Origin: Novosphingobium sediminis
Lineage (GTDB): Bacteria; Pseudomonadota; Alphaproteobacteria; Sphingomonadales; Sphingomonadaceae
Direction: 5' to 3'
Assembly: GCF_007991615.1 (NCBI RefSeq)
Contig: NZ_BJYR01000019.1
Coordinates: 124,001 to 188,000, forward strand
Length of the DNA stretch: 64,000 nt
Below, piece by piece: positions 15,794 to 24,467 of the stretch. The notes beneath the pieces were generated by a model that ran no database searches, was not told where the DNA came from, and saw only the letters and a list, made by a program, of their open reading frames with translations. Numbering within the stretch: position 1 is the stretch's first letter; each line of letters starts with the position of its first letter. The translations under genes and the position numbers were made by a program.

Positions 15794-18343
15794 GTGAAGC
15801 AAACTGTGATTCAATCGTGTGCATCCGTCCTTGCGCTGGCTGTCGCCGGCCTTGCGGCGCCGGTGCACGCGCAATCCGCCGCGCCTGCCGCTGCCGAAAC
15901 CGCCGCCACCGACGCGCCCGCCGATACGCTGAGCGAAATCGTCGTCACCGCCTCGACCGGCACCAAGAGCAAGCTCGACAGCTCGGTCTCGATCTCGTCG
16001 GTCGATTCGGCGATCATCGCCAACTTCCGCCCGATGTCGGAAGGCGATCTGCTTCGCCTGCTGCCGGGTCTTCAGCCCAACGTTTCGGGTCCGGGCGGTA
16101 ACGGCAACTTCGCCGTCCGCGGTCTGCCCGTCGCCACCGGCGGCGCCACCTTCGTCCAGCTGCAGGAAGATGGCCTCCCCACCGTCCTGTTCGGCGATAT
16201 CCAGTTCGGCAACAACGACTACTGGACCAAGTCCAGCCCGATCGACGCCCGCGTTGACGCGATCCGCGGCGGCACCGCCGCCACTCTCGCCAGCCAGGCG
16301 CCGGGCGCGGTCATCAACTACATCAGCAAGACCGACCGCAGCGAAGGCGGTTATGTTCAGGTCGAGCGCAACCTCACCTACGATTACACCCGCGCGAGCT
16401 TCCGCTTCTCGGGCGCGATCGACGACAAGACCCACTTCAATATCGGCGGCTACTACGGCGCCGGTGATGGTCCGTGGCACTCGGGCTACCAGCTCAGCAA
16501 GTCGTACCTGATCAAGGGCAACATCACCCGCGAGTTCGACGACAACCGCGGCTTCTTCCGCCTCTATTTCAAGGCGCAGGACACGCAGGAGCCCAACACG
16601 CAGGGCGGCATCGCCTGCGGCAATCTCTCCGGCGGCAAGGTTTCCGGCCTCACCGCGTGCCCGGGCTTCGATCCGCGTCGCGCTTCGAATTTCTCGCCCT
16701 ACAACACCAACGTCAACTACGTCGATTTCAACAGCGGCGGTCTTGCCAGCACCCCGCTGAACGGCATCACCACCAATGCCCAGTCGATCCAGGCGCAGCT
16801 GCACTACAAGTTCGACAACGGCATCACCGTCGACAACAACGCCCGCTACACCAACATGAGCGGCGGCTTCTCGTCGAACTTCCTCAGCGTCTCGCCGCTG
16901 TCGGGCCTGATCGGCTCGACCAAGAACGGCAGCGTGGTCGCCCGCGCGGTCTATTCGGCTGGCCCGGACAAGGGCAAGGATGTCGCCGAAGCGTTCTACA
17001 ACAACAACGTCTCGGTCTACACGCGGATCCGCGACGTCGGCAGCTTCGTCAACGATGCCAAGCTCAACTGGCAGGGCGATCTCGGCGCGGTGAAGGCCAA
17101 CCTGACCGCCGGCTGGTTCTACATGAACCAGAAGGTCGCGATGGATTGGCACCCCAACCAGTTCAACGCTTCGCTGACCCCCGCTGCCTCGCCCATCGAC
17201 CTGCTCGATTCGGCTGGCAACCTGCTCAGCGCCAACGGCTTCACCGGTTATAACAACAACTGGGGCGGCTGCTGCGCCCGCACCTACGATTACACCTTCA
17301 CCGACAACGCGCCTTACGCCGACTTCATCTTCGACGTGGGCAAGTTCGAACTCGACGCCTCGGTCCGCCACGACATCAACAAGGGTACGGGTTCGGGCAT
17401 CAACGCCAACCCGGCTGTGGGCGATGCGGTGACGCACTTCATCACGCAGAATGCGGTGAACCCGGTGACGGGCGCATCGCAGCAGGTCAGCCTGCCCTAC
17501 TACCTGCCCGATGGCGCGCGTGAGGTTATCAACTACACCAAGGCGACCACCTCGTGGTCGGTGGGTGCCAGCTTCAAGCCGGCGGACAACCTCAACCTGT
17601 TCGTCCGCGCTTCGAAGGGCGTCCGCGCCAACGCCGATCGTCTGAGCTTCAGCGGCTACTTCAATGCCAATGGCACGCTCAATGATCGCGGCAACACGGC
17701 GGTTTCGAACAACGTGTACCAGTACGAAGTGGGCCTGAAGAACCGCGGCAACATCGGCGCGGCGCGCTACACGGTCGAACTGACCGCGTACCACAGCCAC
17801 TTCAACATCACGACGTTCGAGCTCAGCCAGACGATCTGCCCGATCGTCACGGGCAGCCCGACGACCTTCACCTGCATCATCTCGGACAAGTACAAGACGA
17901 CGGGTGCGGAGTTCTACGGCACGCTGAACATGGGCGGCTTCAGCCTCCTGGCCAACATGACGTACAACAAGTCGAAGAAGCAGCCCTCGGCACCGGGCTC
18001 GGTGTTCTCGCGGTCGAACAACATTCCCGACCTCTCGTACACCTTCGCCGCGAACTACGATGTCAACGACATGGTCGCGCTGGGGGCCAACATCACCGGC
18101 GTGACCAGCACGCTCGATGGCGCTGGCAACGAGTGGCCGGGTGGCAGCGTGGTTGGCGCAAACCTCAAGGTTCGCCCGATCAAGAACCTCGAATTGGGCG
18201 TCAACGTCTACAACCTGTTCAACAAGCTGACCCCGCTCGGGCCGGCCGGAACGGACTATCAGCCGGGTAACGGTACGTTCGTCGGTGGCATCGCGCCGGT
18301 GCTTGGCCGCAACGTGAACGCCTCGGTGCGCTTCAGCTTCTAA
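15794..18343 (+). CDS. TonB-dependent outer-membrane receptor, probable oligosaccharide transporter
   Basis: 849 residues from the GTG at 15794, preceded by GGGGAGAG. A signal peptide (cleaved after VHAQ) is followed by a TonB-box-like segment (LSEIVVTAS) and a plug domain with LLRLLPGLQPN and FAVRGLPVATGG. The rest is a 22-stranded barrel ending in the aromatic SVRFSF. Such receptors import large or scarce substrates across the outer membrane using TonB energy. It precedes a halogenase-like gene, a TPR/2OG-oxygenase gene and a LacI gene, and shares an operator with an alpha-galactosidase operon. Uptake of raffinose-type sugars is therefore the best guess. A strong terminator follows it. Confidence 0.88.
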   Translation: MKQTVIQSCASVLALAVAGLAAPVHAQSAAPAAAETAATDAPADTLSEIVVTASTGTKSKLDSSVSISSVDSAIIANFRPMSEGDLLRLLPGLQPNVSGPGGNGNFAVRGLPVATGGATFVQLQEDGLPTVLFGDIQFGNNDYWTKSSPIDARVDAIRGGTAATLASQAPGAVINYISKTDRSEGGYVQVERNLTYDYTRASFRFSGAIDDKTHFNIGGYYGAGDGPWHSGYQLSKSYLIKGNITREFDDNRGFFRLYFKAQDTQEPNTQGGIACGNLSGGKVSGLTACPGFDPRRASNFSPYNTNVNYVDFNSGGLASTPLNGITTNAQSIQAQLHYKFDNGITVDNNARYTNMSGGFSSNFLSVSPLSGLIGSTKNGSVVARAVYSAGPDKGKDVAEAFYNNNVSVYTRIRDVGSFVNDAKLNWQGDLGAVKANLTAGWFYMNQKVAMDWHPNQFNASLTPAASPIDLLDSAGNLLSANGFTGYNNNWGGCCARTYDYTFTDNAPYADFIFDVGKFELDASVRHDINKGTGSGINANPAVGDAVTHFITQNAVNPVTGASQQVSLPYYLPDGAREVINYTKATTSWSVGASFKPADNLNLFVRASKGVRANADRLSFSGYFNANGTLNDRGNTAVSNNVYQYEVGLKNRGNIGAARYTVELTAYHSHFNITTFELSQTICPIVTGSPTTFTCIISDKYKTTGAEFYGTLNMGGFSLLANMTYNKSKKQPSAPGSVFSRSNNIPDLSYTFAANYDVNDMVALGANITGVTSTLDGAGNEWPGGSVVGANLKVRPIKNLELGVNVYNLFNKLTPLGPAGTDYQPGNGTFVGGIAPVLGRNVNASVRFSF
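15809..15824 (+). promoter_or_regulatory. Possible secondary LacI-type operator inside the receptor start
   Basis: ATTCAATCGTGTGCAT repeats the left half of the upstream operator exactly (ATTCAATC) and has a degenerate right half, again with CG at the centre. It is 144 bases from the main site, so looping is conceivable. It is inside coding sequence and may be chance. Confidence 0.25.
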
Positions 18344-18383
18344 GGGCTGAAGCCCGCCCGCAAGGGTGGGGTGACTTCAAAGG

Positions 18384-18422
18384 GGGTGGGTGCGGCCAAT
18401 GGTTCCGCACCCACCCTTTTTT
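18384..18422 (+). terminator. Strong rho-independent terminator after the TonB receptor
   Basis: A perfect 12-base stem (GGGTGGGTGCGG with CCGCACCCACCC) around a nine-base loop is followed by six T residues. It lies between the receptor stop and the halogenase-like gene, so the receptor would be expressed more strongly than the genes behind it. Confidence 0.92.
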
Positions 18423-18478
18423 GCGTAAGCAATGGCCTGTGCCGGGAAACGGCAGGGCACTTTGGCAGGGGATAGCTA

Positions 18479-19993
18479 GTGAACCAGAGTGATCGCCGGA
18501 TCCGTTCAGTGCTCGTCGTCGGCGGCGGCTCGGCCGGCTGGATGACAGCGGCGATGCTCGCCACCATGCTGCGGCAGGATTGCAGGATCACGCTGGTCGA
18601 ATCCGACGAAATCGGCATCGTCGGTGTGGGCGAGGCGACGATCCCCCCCATCCGCCTGTTCAATGAAACGCTGGGCATCAGCGAAGCCGATTTCATCCGC
18701 GAGACGCGCGGCACCTTCAAGCTCGGCATCGAATTCGTCGACTGGGGCCAAGTCGGCAGCCGCTATTTTCATCCGTTCGGCCCGCATGGCCGCAACTTCG
18801 ATATGGTGCCGCTTCACCAGTATTGGCTGCGGACCCGGAGCGAGCCGGGCGCCTTCCCACTCGAAGACCTCTCGATGGCCTGGCACATCGCGCGGAGCGG
18901 ACGCATGGCGCGCCCGGTGCCCGATCAGCGCTCGCTGCTCTCCACGTTCGATTATGCCTACCACTTCGATGCCTCGCTCTACGCCGCGTTCCTGCGCCGC
19001 CATGCCGAAGCGCGCGGCGTCACCCGCGTGGAGGGCAAGATCGGCGACGTTTCGCTCAATGGTGAGACCGGCTTCGTCGAAAGCGTCACGCTGGAAGACG
19101 GCCGCAAGCTGGAAGCCGATCTCTTCATCGATTGCTCGGGCCTGCGTGCACTCCTCATCGAAGGCGCGCTGAAAACCGGGTTCGAGGACTGGAGCCACTG
19201 GCTCCCCTGTGACCGCGCCGTCGCCATGCCCTGCGCGCAGGCGGGGCAACCGACGCCCTACACTCGCTCCACCGCGCGCGAGGCCGGGTGGCAGTGGCGC
19301 ATTCCGCTGCAGCACCGCATCGGCAACGGCTATGTCTATTCGAGCCAGTTCATGGCGGACGACAAGGCTGCCGAGCTGCTCGCCTCGCGCCTCGATGGCG
19401 AAGCGCTGGGTGATCCCCGCTTCGTGCGCTTCCGCACCGGCCGCCGCAAGCAGCACTGGAACCGCAACGTCATCGCCGTCGGCCTCTCCAGCGGCTTCCT
19501 CGAACCGCTGGAATCAACCTCGATCCATCTGATCCAGGCCAACATTTCCAAGCTCATCGGCCTGTTTCCCGATCGCGATTTCGATCCCGCCACGATTGAC
19601 GAGTTCAACCGCATTGCCCATGCCGAGACGGACCGCATCCGCGATTTCATCATCCTCCACTACAAGCTCACGCAGCGGCAGGATCATGAACTCTGGCGCT
19701 ACGTTTCCGCGATGGACGTGCCGGAGACATTGGCGCTCAAGCTGGAACACTTCCGCCGCCATGGACGCCTGATCGCGCGCGAGATGGACCTGTTCGCGCC
19801 CGCCTCGTGGCTTGCAGTGCACATCGGCCAGCACAACTATCCCGAAGGTCTCGATCCTCTGATCGAGTTCCGCGGCATCGATGCGCGTGATTATCTCGCC
19901 AAGCTGCGCGCCGCCATGGCCGCTGAAGCCGCCCGCCTGCCAAGCCACGAAAGCTTCATCGCCGGCCTTACCGGCGCGGCAGCTGCGGCCTGA
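18479..19993 (+). CDS. Tryptophan 7-halogenase-like flavin-dependent protein
   Basis: 504 residues starting at GTG 18479 with an AGGGG upstream. It belongs to the tryptophan-halogenase family (PrnA/RebH fold). The FAD motif is GGGSAGW (15-21), the family signature GWQWRIP is at 270-276, the conserved Lys is K81 (TFKLG) and the conserved Glu is E345 in LEPLESTSIHLI. The residues needed to form and use a haloamine are therefore present. In Caulobacter, Xanthomonas and sphingomonads such genes sit beside TonB receptors in carbohydrate loci and their substrate is unknown. There are no indole-pathway genes nearby, so a free-tryptophan halogenase role is unlikely. Followed after five bases by the TPR/oxygenase gene. 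Confidence 0.88.
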   Translation: MNQSDRRIRSVLVVGGGSAGWMTAAMLATMLRQDCRITLVESDEIGIVGVGEATIPPIRLFNETLGISEADFIRETRGTFKLGIEFVDWGQVGSRYFHPFGPHGRNFDMVPLHQYWLRTRSEPGAFPLEDLSMAWHIARSGRMARPVPDQRSLLSTFDYAYHFDASLYAAFLRRHAEARGVTRVEGKIGDVSLNGETGFVESVTLEDGRKLEADLFIDCSGLRALLIEGALKTGFEDWSHWLPCDRAVAMPCAQAGQPTPYTRSTAREAGWQWRIPLQHRIGNGYVYSSQFMADDKAAELLASRLDGEALGDPRFVRFRTGRRKQHWNRNVIAVGLSSGFLEPLESTSIHLIQANISKLIGLFPDRDFDPATIDEFNRIAHAETDRIRDFIILHYKLTQRQDHELWRYVSAMDVPETLALKLEHFRRHGRLIAREMDLFAPASWLAVHIGQHNYPEGLDPLIEFRGIDARDYLAKLRAAMAAEAARLPSHESFIAGLTGAAAAA

Positions 19994-19998
19994 AGCGC

Positions 19999-21375
19999 AT
20001 GTCCGCTGCGTTTGAGGCCGAGGTGTGGCGTGAAAAGGCACGGGCCTTGCGCGCCGTGCAGGACATGGCCGGTGCCGACCGCGCCATTGCCGAAGCCGCG
20101 CGCCTTGCGCCGACCGATCCGCTGACGACATTCCTGCGCGCCCAATCGGCCTACGAACTCGGCCACCCCGCCGCAGCGCTCTTTGCAGAGGCCGTCCGGT
20201 GCTGGCCAGAAAATCCGGATGTCCTCCGAAACCACGCGCTTGCTCTCGCTTCGGAAGGTCATCATGCTGAGGCAGAAGCCGTGCTGACGCGCGCGCTTGC
20301 CGCCCGGCCCGATTGGCTCGATGGCCAGCGCGTCCTTGCGAGCCTGCGCTACAGCCACGGCGATGCAGAGACCTACGACGCCGGCTTTGCCGAGGCGGTC
20401 CGCGCGCAGCCGCGCAATCAGGGGCTCTGGCTCGGCTGGTTCACCCTGCGCGCGCAGCAGCGCGATTGGCCCGCTGCGCGCCGCATCCTCGATAAAGCCG
20501 GGGCTCATCTCGGCGAAACCCGCGCGCTGGCAGTGGCGCGCGCCTTCCTCGCCAGCGAATGCGGCGCGCTTGGCGAAGCGCAGACCCGTCTCGCCGCGCT
20601 GACCGGCGCGGACGACGAATTCCTCGTTCTCTGCCGCATCCGCACCGCGCTCAGGGCCGGCGATGCCGCGGCCGCGCGCGACCTTGCGCTGCCGCTCACG
20701 GCCACGCGGCTGGCCGGGCAGGTCTGGCCCTATCTCTCGACCGCCTGGCGGATGCTGGGCGACCCGAACGCGGCCTGGCTGGATGGTGATCCGGTGCTCC
20801 ACGGCGTCCTCGATCCGGGCCTGTCCGCTGCCGAGATCACCGACCTTGCCGCCCTGCTGCGCCGCCTGCACACCGCATCGCTGCCCTACGCCGAACAATC
20901 GGTGCGGCATGGTACGCAGACGGATCGCTCGATCCTCCTCCGGCATGAGCCACTGCTCGGCACTGTCCGTGCCCGTCTGATGGAGGCGCTGCGCGATTTC
21001 GTTGCCAACTTGCCGCCGCCGGATCCGCGCCACCCCGTTCTGGGGCGCGCTCGCGGCGGCCTGCAGATCTCGGGCAGCTGGTCGGTGCGCCTTGGGGCCG
21101 GGGGCTTCAATGTCACCCACAGCCATCCTGTCGGCTGGTTCTCTGCGGTGCTCTATGTCGCGCTGCCCGATGATCCCGGCGCGGCTCCGGCTGGCGCCCT
21201 GCATCTCGGTGCGCCTCCGCCCGAGCTCGGTGTTACGCTGGACCCCTATGCAGTAATACCGCCGCACGTGGGACACGTAGTGGCCTTCCCCTCCATCCTG
21301 TGGCATGGCACTTATCCATTCGCAGCGGGAGAGCGGCTCAACATTGCCTTCGATGTCGTCCCCACCTCCGTCTGA
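19999..21375 (+). CDS. TPR-repeat protein with C-terminal putative 2OG-Fe(II) oxygenase domain
   Basis: 458 residues. The first ~230 residues are Ala-rich helical pairs of tetratricopeptide type (ALRAVQDMAGADRAIAEAARL, LASEGHHAEAEAVLTRAL). From about residue 350 it has the signature of the 2OG-FeII_Oxy_5 group: THSHPVGWFSAVLYV, then FPSILWHGTYPF and GERLNIAFDV at the end. Likely iron ligands are the two His of HSH and H436 in WHG, with R446 for 2-oxoglutarate. This is a typical companion of halogenase-like and TonB-receptor genes; the hydroxylated target is unknown. No signal peptide, so it should be cytosolic. Operon position five bases after the halogenase. Confidence 0.8.
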   Translation: MSAAFEAEVWREKARALRAVQDMAGADRAIAEAARLAPTDPLTTFLRAQSAYELGHPAAALFAEAVRCWPENPDVLRNHALALASEGHHAEAEAVLTRALAARPDWLDGQRVLASLRYSHGDAETYDAGFAEAVRAQPRNQGLWLGWFTLRAQQRDWPAARRILDKAGAHLGETRALAVARAFLASECGALGEAQTRLAALTGADDEFLVLCRIRTALRAGDAAAARDLALPLTATRLAGQVWPYLSTAWRMLGDPNAAWLDGDPVLHGVLDPGLSAAEITDLAALLRRLHTASLPYAEQSVRHGTQTDRSILLRHEPLLGTVRARLMEALRDFVANLPPPDPRHPVLGRARGGLQISGSWSVRLGAGGFNVTHSHPVGWFSAVLYVALPDDPGAAPAGALHLGAPPPELGVTLDPYAVIPPHVGHVVAFPSILWHGTYPFAAGERLNIAFDVVPTSV

Positions 21376-21404
21376 AGACCAGACATTGCCATGATGCTTT
21401 CACG

Positions 21405-22403
21405 ATGACCGGGCCCAAGACCCTCAAGGAACTTGCCGAGCTGGCGGGTGTCACCAGCGGCACGGTCTCGCGCGCGCTGTCGGGATCGAACCTCGTCACG
21501 CCCGCCACGCGCGACATGATCGTCGCGCTCGCGCGCAAGCACGGCTTCACGCCCAACGCCACTGCACGCAACCTGCGTATGCGCAAGACGAACACGATCG
21601 GCGTGGTCATCCCGCTTGGCCACGAAGTGCGGCAGAACATCTCCGATCCGTTCTTCATCACCTTGCTCGGCCTGCTGGCCGACAAGCTGACGAACCGCGG
21701 CTACAGCCTCCTCCTTTCGCGCGTTGTGCCGGCGGACGAGGACTGGCTGCTCAAGCTGGCGCGCTCGGGCCAGTCGGACGGGATCATCGTGATCGGCCAG
21801 TCGGACCAGTCCGCCGTGCTGGACCGCGTGGCCGAACTCTATCGTCCGCTCGTCGTCTGGGGCTCGCATATCGCGGGGCAGGCGCATTGCTCGGTGGGGT
21901 CGGACAACTTCCGCGGCGGCGCGCTCGCAGCGCAGCACCTGCTGGAGCGCGGCTGCCGCAATATCGTGTTCTTCGGCGATGCCCGTGCGATCGAAATCGG
22001 CCAGCGGCTCGAAGGCTGCCGTTCGGTGGTGGAGCGTTCCGGCGCCCAGTTCAGCGTGGTGCCAACCCATCTCGTCGCCGATGCCGCTCAAGGCGAGATC
22101 GGCAAGTATTTCCGCGCCAAGGCCCACCGCCCTGACGGCGTTGTCGCGGCCTCGGACGTCATCGCCGTCACCGCCATGCGCGTGCTGGCGGAGCAGGGCC
22201 TTTCAGTCCCCGGCGACGTGAAGGTGATCGGCTATGACGGCCTGCCGCTGGGCGAACATACGATGCCGCCGCTCACCACGATCGCGCAGGATCTGGAGCA
22301 GGGCGCCGAGAACCTCGTCACCAGCGTGATCCAGCGCATCGCGGGGGAGGAGATCCACTCGGTCATCCTCCAGCCGCGCCTGCTTGTGCGCGAATCTACC
22401 TGA
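21405..22403 (+). CDS. LacI-family transcriptional regulator
   Basis: 332 residues from the ATG at 21405. The N-terminal helix-turn-helix is textbook LacI: TLKELAELAGVTSGTVSRAL, followed by the hinge-helix region TPNATARNLRMRKTNTIGVV. The rest is a periplasmic-binding-like sugar sensor with SVGSDNFRGGALAAQHLL and GVVAASDVIAVTAMRVL, ending in IGYDGLPLG and PPLTTIAQD. It probably represses both the receptor cluster and the galactoside operon through the two matching palindromes at 15663 and 30168. It is convergent with the fructokinase gene and their ends overlap by eight bases. Inducer unknown; galactose, sucrose or raffinose would fit. Confidence 0.9.
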   Translation: MTGPKTLKELAELAGVTSGTVSRALSGSNLVTPATRDMIVALARKHGFTPNATARNLRMRKTNTIGVVIPLGHEVRQNISDPFFITLLGLLADKLTNRGYSLLLSRVVPADEDWLLKLARSGQSDGIIVIGQSDQSAVLDRVAELYRPLVVWGSHIAGQAHCSVGSDNFRGGALAAQHLLERGCRNIVFFGDARAIEIGQRLEGCRSVVERSGAQFSVVPTHLVADAAQGEIGKYFRAKAHRPDGVVAASDVIAVTAMRVLAEQGLSVPGDVKVIGYDGLPLGEHTMPPLTTIAQDLEQGAENLVTSVIQRIAGEEIHSVILQPRLLVREST

Positions 22404-23265
22404 GCGCCAAGGCCAGCGCGCCGAGCAGCCCCGCGTTGTCGCCAAGGCCCGGCGGCACGATCAGCTCGTCGATCTTGCCCACGGTATAGCTGCCGTTCGC
22501 GGCCAGCGCTTCTGCGCGGATCAGGTCGAGCAGGCCTTCGGTGGCTGTCACCCCGCCGCCGAGCACGATGCGGGCGGGTTCCATCACCGTCTGGAACGTT
22601 GCCAGCGCGCGGCCGATATACCACGCGATGATGCGCTTGCCGGGATGGTCCTCGGGCAGTTCGGACAATGACTGGCCCCACCGTGCGGTCACCGCCGGCC
22701 CGCAGGCCAAGCCTTCGAGGCAATCGCCATGGAACGGACAGCTGCCTACGAAGTCCATGTCCTCGGGATGGCGCGGCATCCGGATATGGCCCATTTCCGG
22801 ATGCGAAAGCCCCCGCAGCAGTTGGCCGTCGCTGCAGAACCCGCCGCCGATACCGGTTCCGATGGTGAGATAGAGCACTGAGCCCAGACCGGCACCCGCG
22901 CCCCACAGTGCTTCGGAAAGCGCCGCGCCATTGACGTCGGTGTCGATCGCGACCGGCACACCGAAGCGCTCCATGAAGGGCGCGATCAGGCTTGCCCCGC
23001 TCCAGTGCGGCTTGGGCGTCGCGCGGACACAGCCAAAATCGGGCGAGGCGGGATCGAGATCGAGCGGCCCGAACGAGGCAATGCCGAATGCCGCGTAGGC
23101 TCCGCCTTGCGCCGCAAACCACTCCACTGCCGCGCCCAGCGTTTCCTCGGGCGTCGTCGTCGGGATGCGTGTCCGTGCCATGATCGTGCGCTCGGCATCG
23201 GCCACGCCGAGCACGAACTTTGTGCCGCCCGCCTCGATCAGGCCATAGCGCGCCGGGGCGGTCAT
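22396..23265 (-). CDS. ROK-family fructokinase
   Basis: 289 residues from the ATG at 23265. ROK sugar kinase: N-terminal phosphate motif LIEAGGTKFVLGV, the catalytic region IDTDVNGAALSEALWG, and GTGIGGGF. The zinc-binding ROK motif is HPEMGHI ... CPFHGDCLEGLACGPA. This overall pattern matches zinc-containing fructokinases, which make fructose 6-phosphate. Its ATG overlaps the stop of the GH68 gene (ATGA), so the two are coupled; a sucrose-splitting enzyme next to it supports fructose as substrate. Last gene of the galactoside/sucrose operon. Confidence 0.87.
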   Translation of the reverse strand: MTAPARYGLIEAGGTKFVLGVADAERTIMARTRIPTTTPEETLGAAVEWFAAQGGAYAAFGIASFGPLDLDPASPDFGCVRATPKPHWSGASLIAPFMERFGVPVAIDTDVNGAALSEALWGAGAGLGSVLYLTIGTGIGGGFCSDGQLLRGLSHPEMGHIRMPRHPEDMDFVGSCPFHGDCLEGLACGPAVTARWGQSLSELPEDHPGKRIIAWYIGRALATFQTVMEPARIVLGGGVTATEGLLDLIRAEALAANGSYTVGKIDELIVPPGLGDNAGLLGALALALR

Positions 23266-24401
23266 GCCGCGACTTCCGCGTGCGTGCCGTCCAGAACGAG
23301 GCGGAACACCGGCGCCGGCACCCCGGCAAAATGCGCCCGGCGCCACGCTGCATCGCCGTGGTCATTGCCCTTGAGCGAGTTCGGGTAATCAACGAAGCCG
23401 TGGACCGTGAGGTCGCTCGTCACCCACCAGCTATAGGTCTGCACCGGTGCCTCGGGCGGATTGCCGGCCACGAGCCCGCTACCGTTGAGCGGCAGCCACG
23501 GCCCCTCCATGCGCTCGGCCACCATGCCGTAAAGCCCGTTCGGACCATTGGGCACACCCGGCGCAAAGACCTTCCGCTGCGTTGACCAGAACAGGTAGTA
23601 ACGTCCCGCATGGAACACCACGTGCGGCCGCTCCTGCTCGTTGTTGAGGCCGTCCGCGCTGAGCAGCGGGGGCAGCACGGCCCAGTCGCCGTCCTCGCGC
23701 CGAAGCAGGCCGATGCAGCCGTTCCAGTCGCTCGTCGCCTCCTTGAGCGAACCGGTGAACAGCAGGTACTCAGCCCCATCCGCTGGATCGCGGAAATGGG
23801 CCGGATCGCGGAAGCCCTTGATGAAACCGGGCACGCCTTCGCTGGCCGTCACCTGCACATAGTGCGGGATCGATCCGCCAGCGATCTCGCGCGGTGCCGT
23901 CCAGCCTTCGATCGTGAAATGATCGGCGCCGCCGACCAGCTGCCCGGTCGTCTCGAACATGCGCTGGGCGAAAGTGCGCGGTTCTTCCCCGCGCAGGCCC
24001 GATGCCGTCCAGTAGAGCGTCACCGCACCCGTTTCAGGATCATAAAGCGCGGAACCAGCCCATTCGCGGCTGCCGGGATTGAGCTCGTCCGGCAGGGCAT
24101 TGCCATGATCGCGCCATGCCCCACCGCGCTCGGCCATCAGACGGATGCGGACAATATCGTGCCGCGCTTCGGGGTCTTCACCAGCCGGTGCCGAAAGCAC
24201 GAACCACAGCGCCCAACCGTCGACGGATGCAGTGCTGCCATCAGCCAGTTGCAGCGGCCAGAGATCCCAGAGGTCAAACCCCGGCAGCGGGTGCTGCAGC
24301 GCGGTGCCATCGACCAGCGGGATCTGGTGGCATGGCTCGTCTCGCAGCGCGCCAAGGTGCTCTGCGGTCCAGAGGGTTGTCGGGGAGGTGAGTACGGGCA
24401 T
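23262..24401 (-). CDS. Glycoside hydrolase family 68 fructosyltransferase / sucrase (levansucrase-like)
   Basis: 379 residues from the ATG at 24401. GH68 enzymes transfer fructose from sucrose to water, sugars or growing levan/inulin. The three catalytic positions are visible: nucleophile D46 in WDLWPL, D199 in the FRDP motif, and E257 in NEQERPHVV. EWAGSA and GRYYLFWSTQ are further GH68 landmarks. There is no signal peptide and the gene is coupled to a fructokinase, so an intracellular sucrase role is plausible; Zymomonas levansucrases are known to be exported without a classical signal, so secretion is not excluded. Sits 66 bases after galK. Confidence 0.88.
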   Translation of the reverse strand: MPVLTSPTTLWTAEHLGALRDEPCHQIPLVDGTALQHPLPGFDLWDLWPLQLADGSTASVDGWALWFVLSAPAGEDPEARHDIVRIRLMAERGGAWRDHGNALPDELNPGSREWAGSALYDPETGAVTLYWTASGLRGEEPRTFAQRMFETTGQLVGGADHFTIEGWTAPREIAGGSIPHYVQVTASEGVPGFIKGFRDPAHFRDPADGAEYLLFTGSLKEATSDWNGCIGLLRREDGDWAVLPPLLSADGLNNEQERPHVVFHAGRYYLFWSTQRKVFAPGVPNGPNGLYGMVAERMEGPWLPLNGSGLVAGNPPEAPVQTYSWWVTSDLTVHGFVDYPNSLKGNDHGDAAWRRAHFAGVPAPVFRLVLDGTHAEVAA

Positions 24402-24421
24402 GAAAGTCGGTCCTGAAAACA

Positions 24422-24436
24422 AACGATTAAATTGTT
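24422..24436 (-). promoter_or_regulatory. Imperfect palindrome upstream of the GH68 gene
   Basis: AACGATT and AATTGTT (one mismatch) flank a single A in the 66-base gap between galK and the GH68 gene. It could be an operator or promoter element allowing separate expression of the sucrase-fructokinase pair, but it does not match the LacI-type boxes found elsewhere. Confidence 0.3.
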
Positions 24437-24467
24437 CCCCGCAAGCAGGGTGAGATGTCTGAAATGC

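Noticed and set aside
15440..17800. 786-codon open frame on the minus strand opposite the TonB receptor
   Set aside because: Antisense to a clear receptor gene; its composition (Val/Ala/Asp/Arg-rich with no domain) is what GC-rich codon bias creates on the opposite strand.
18479..19993. Start of a halogenated secondary-metabolite cluster
   Set aside because: No PKS, NRPS or indole-pathway genes are adjacent; the context is carbohydrate uptake.
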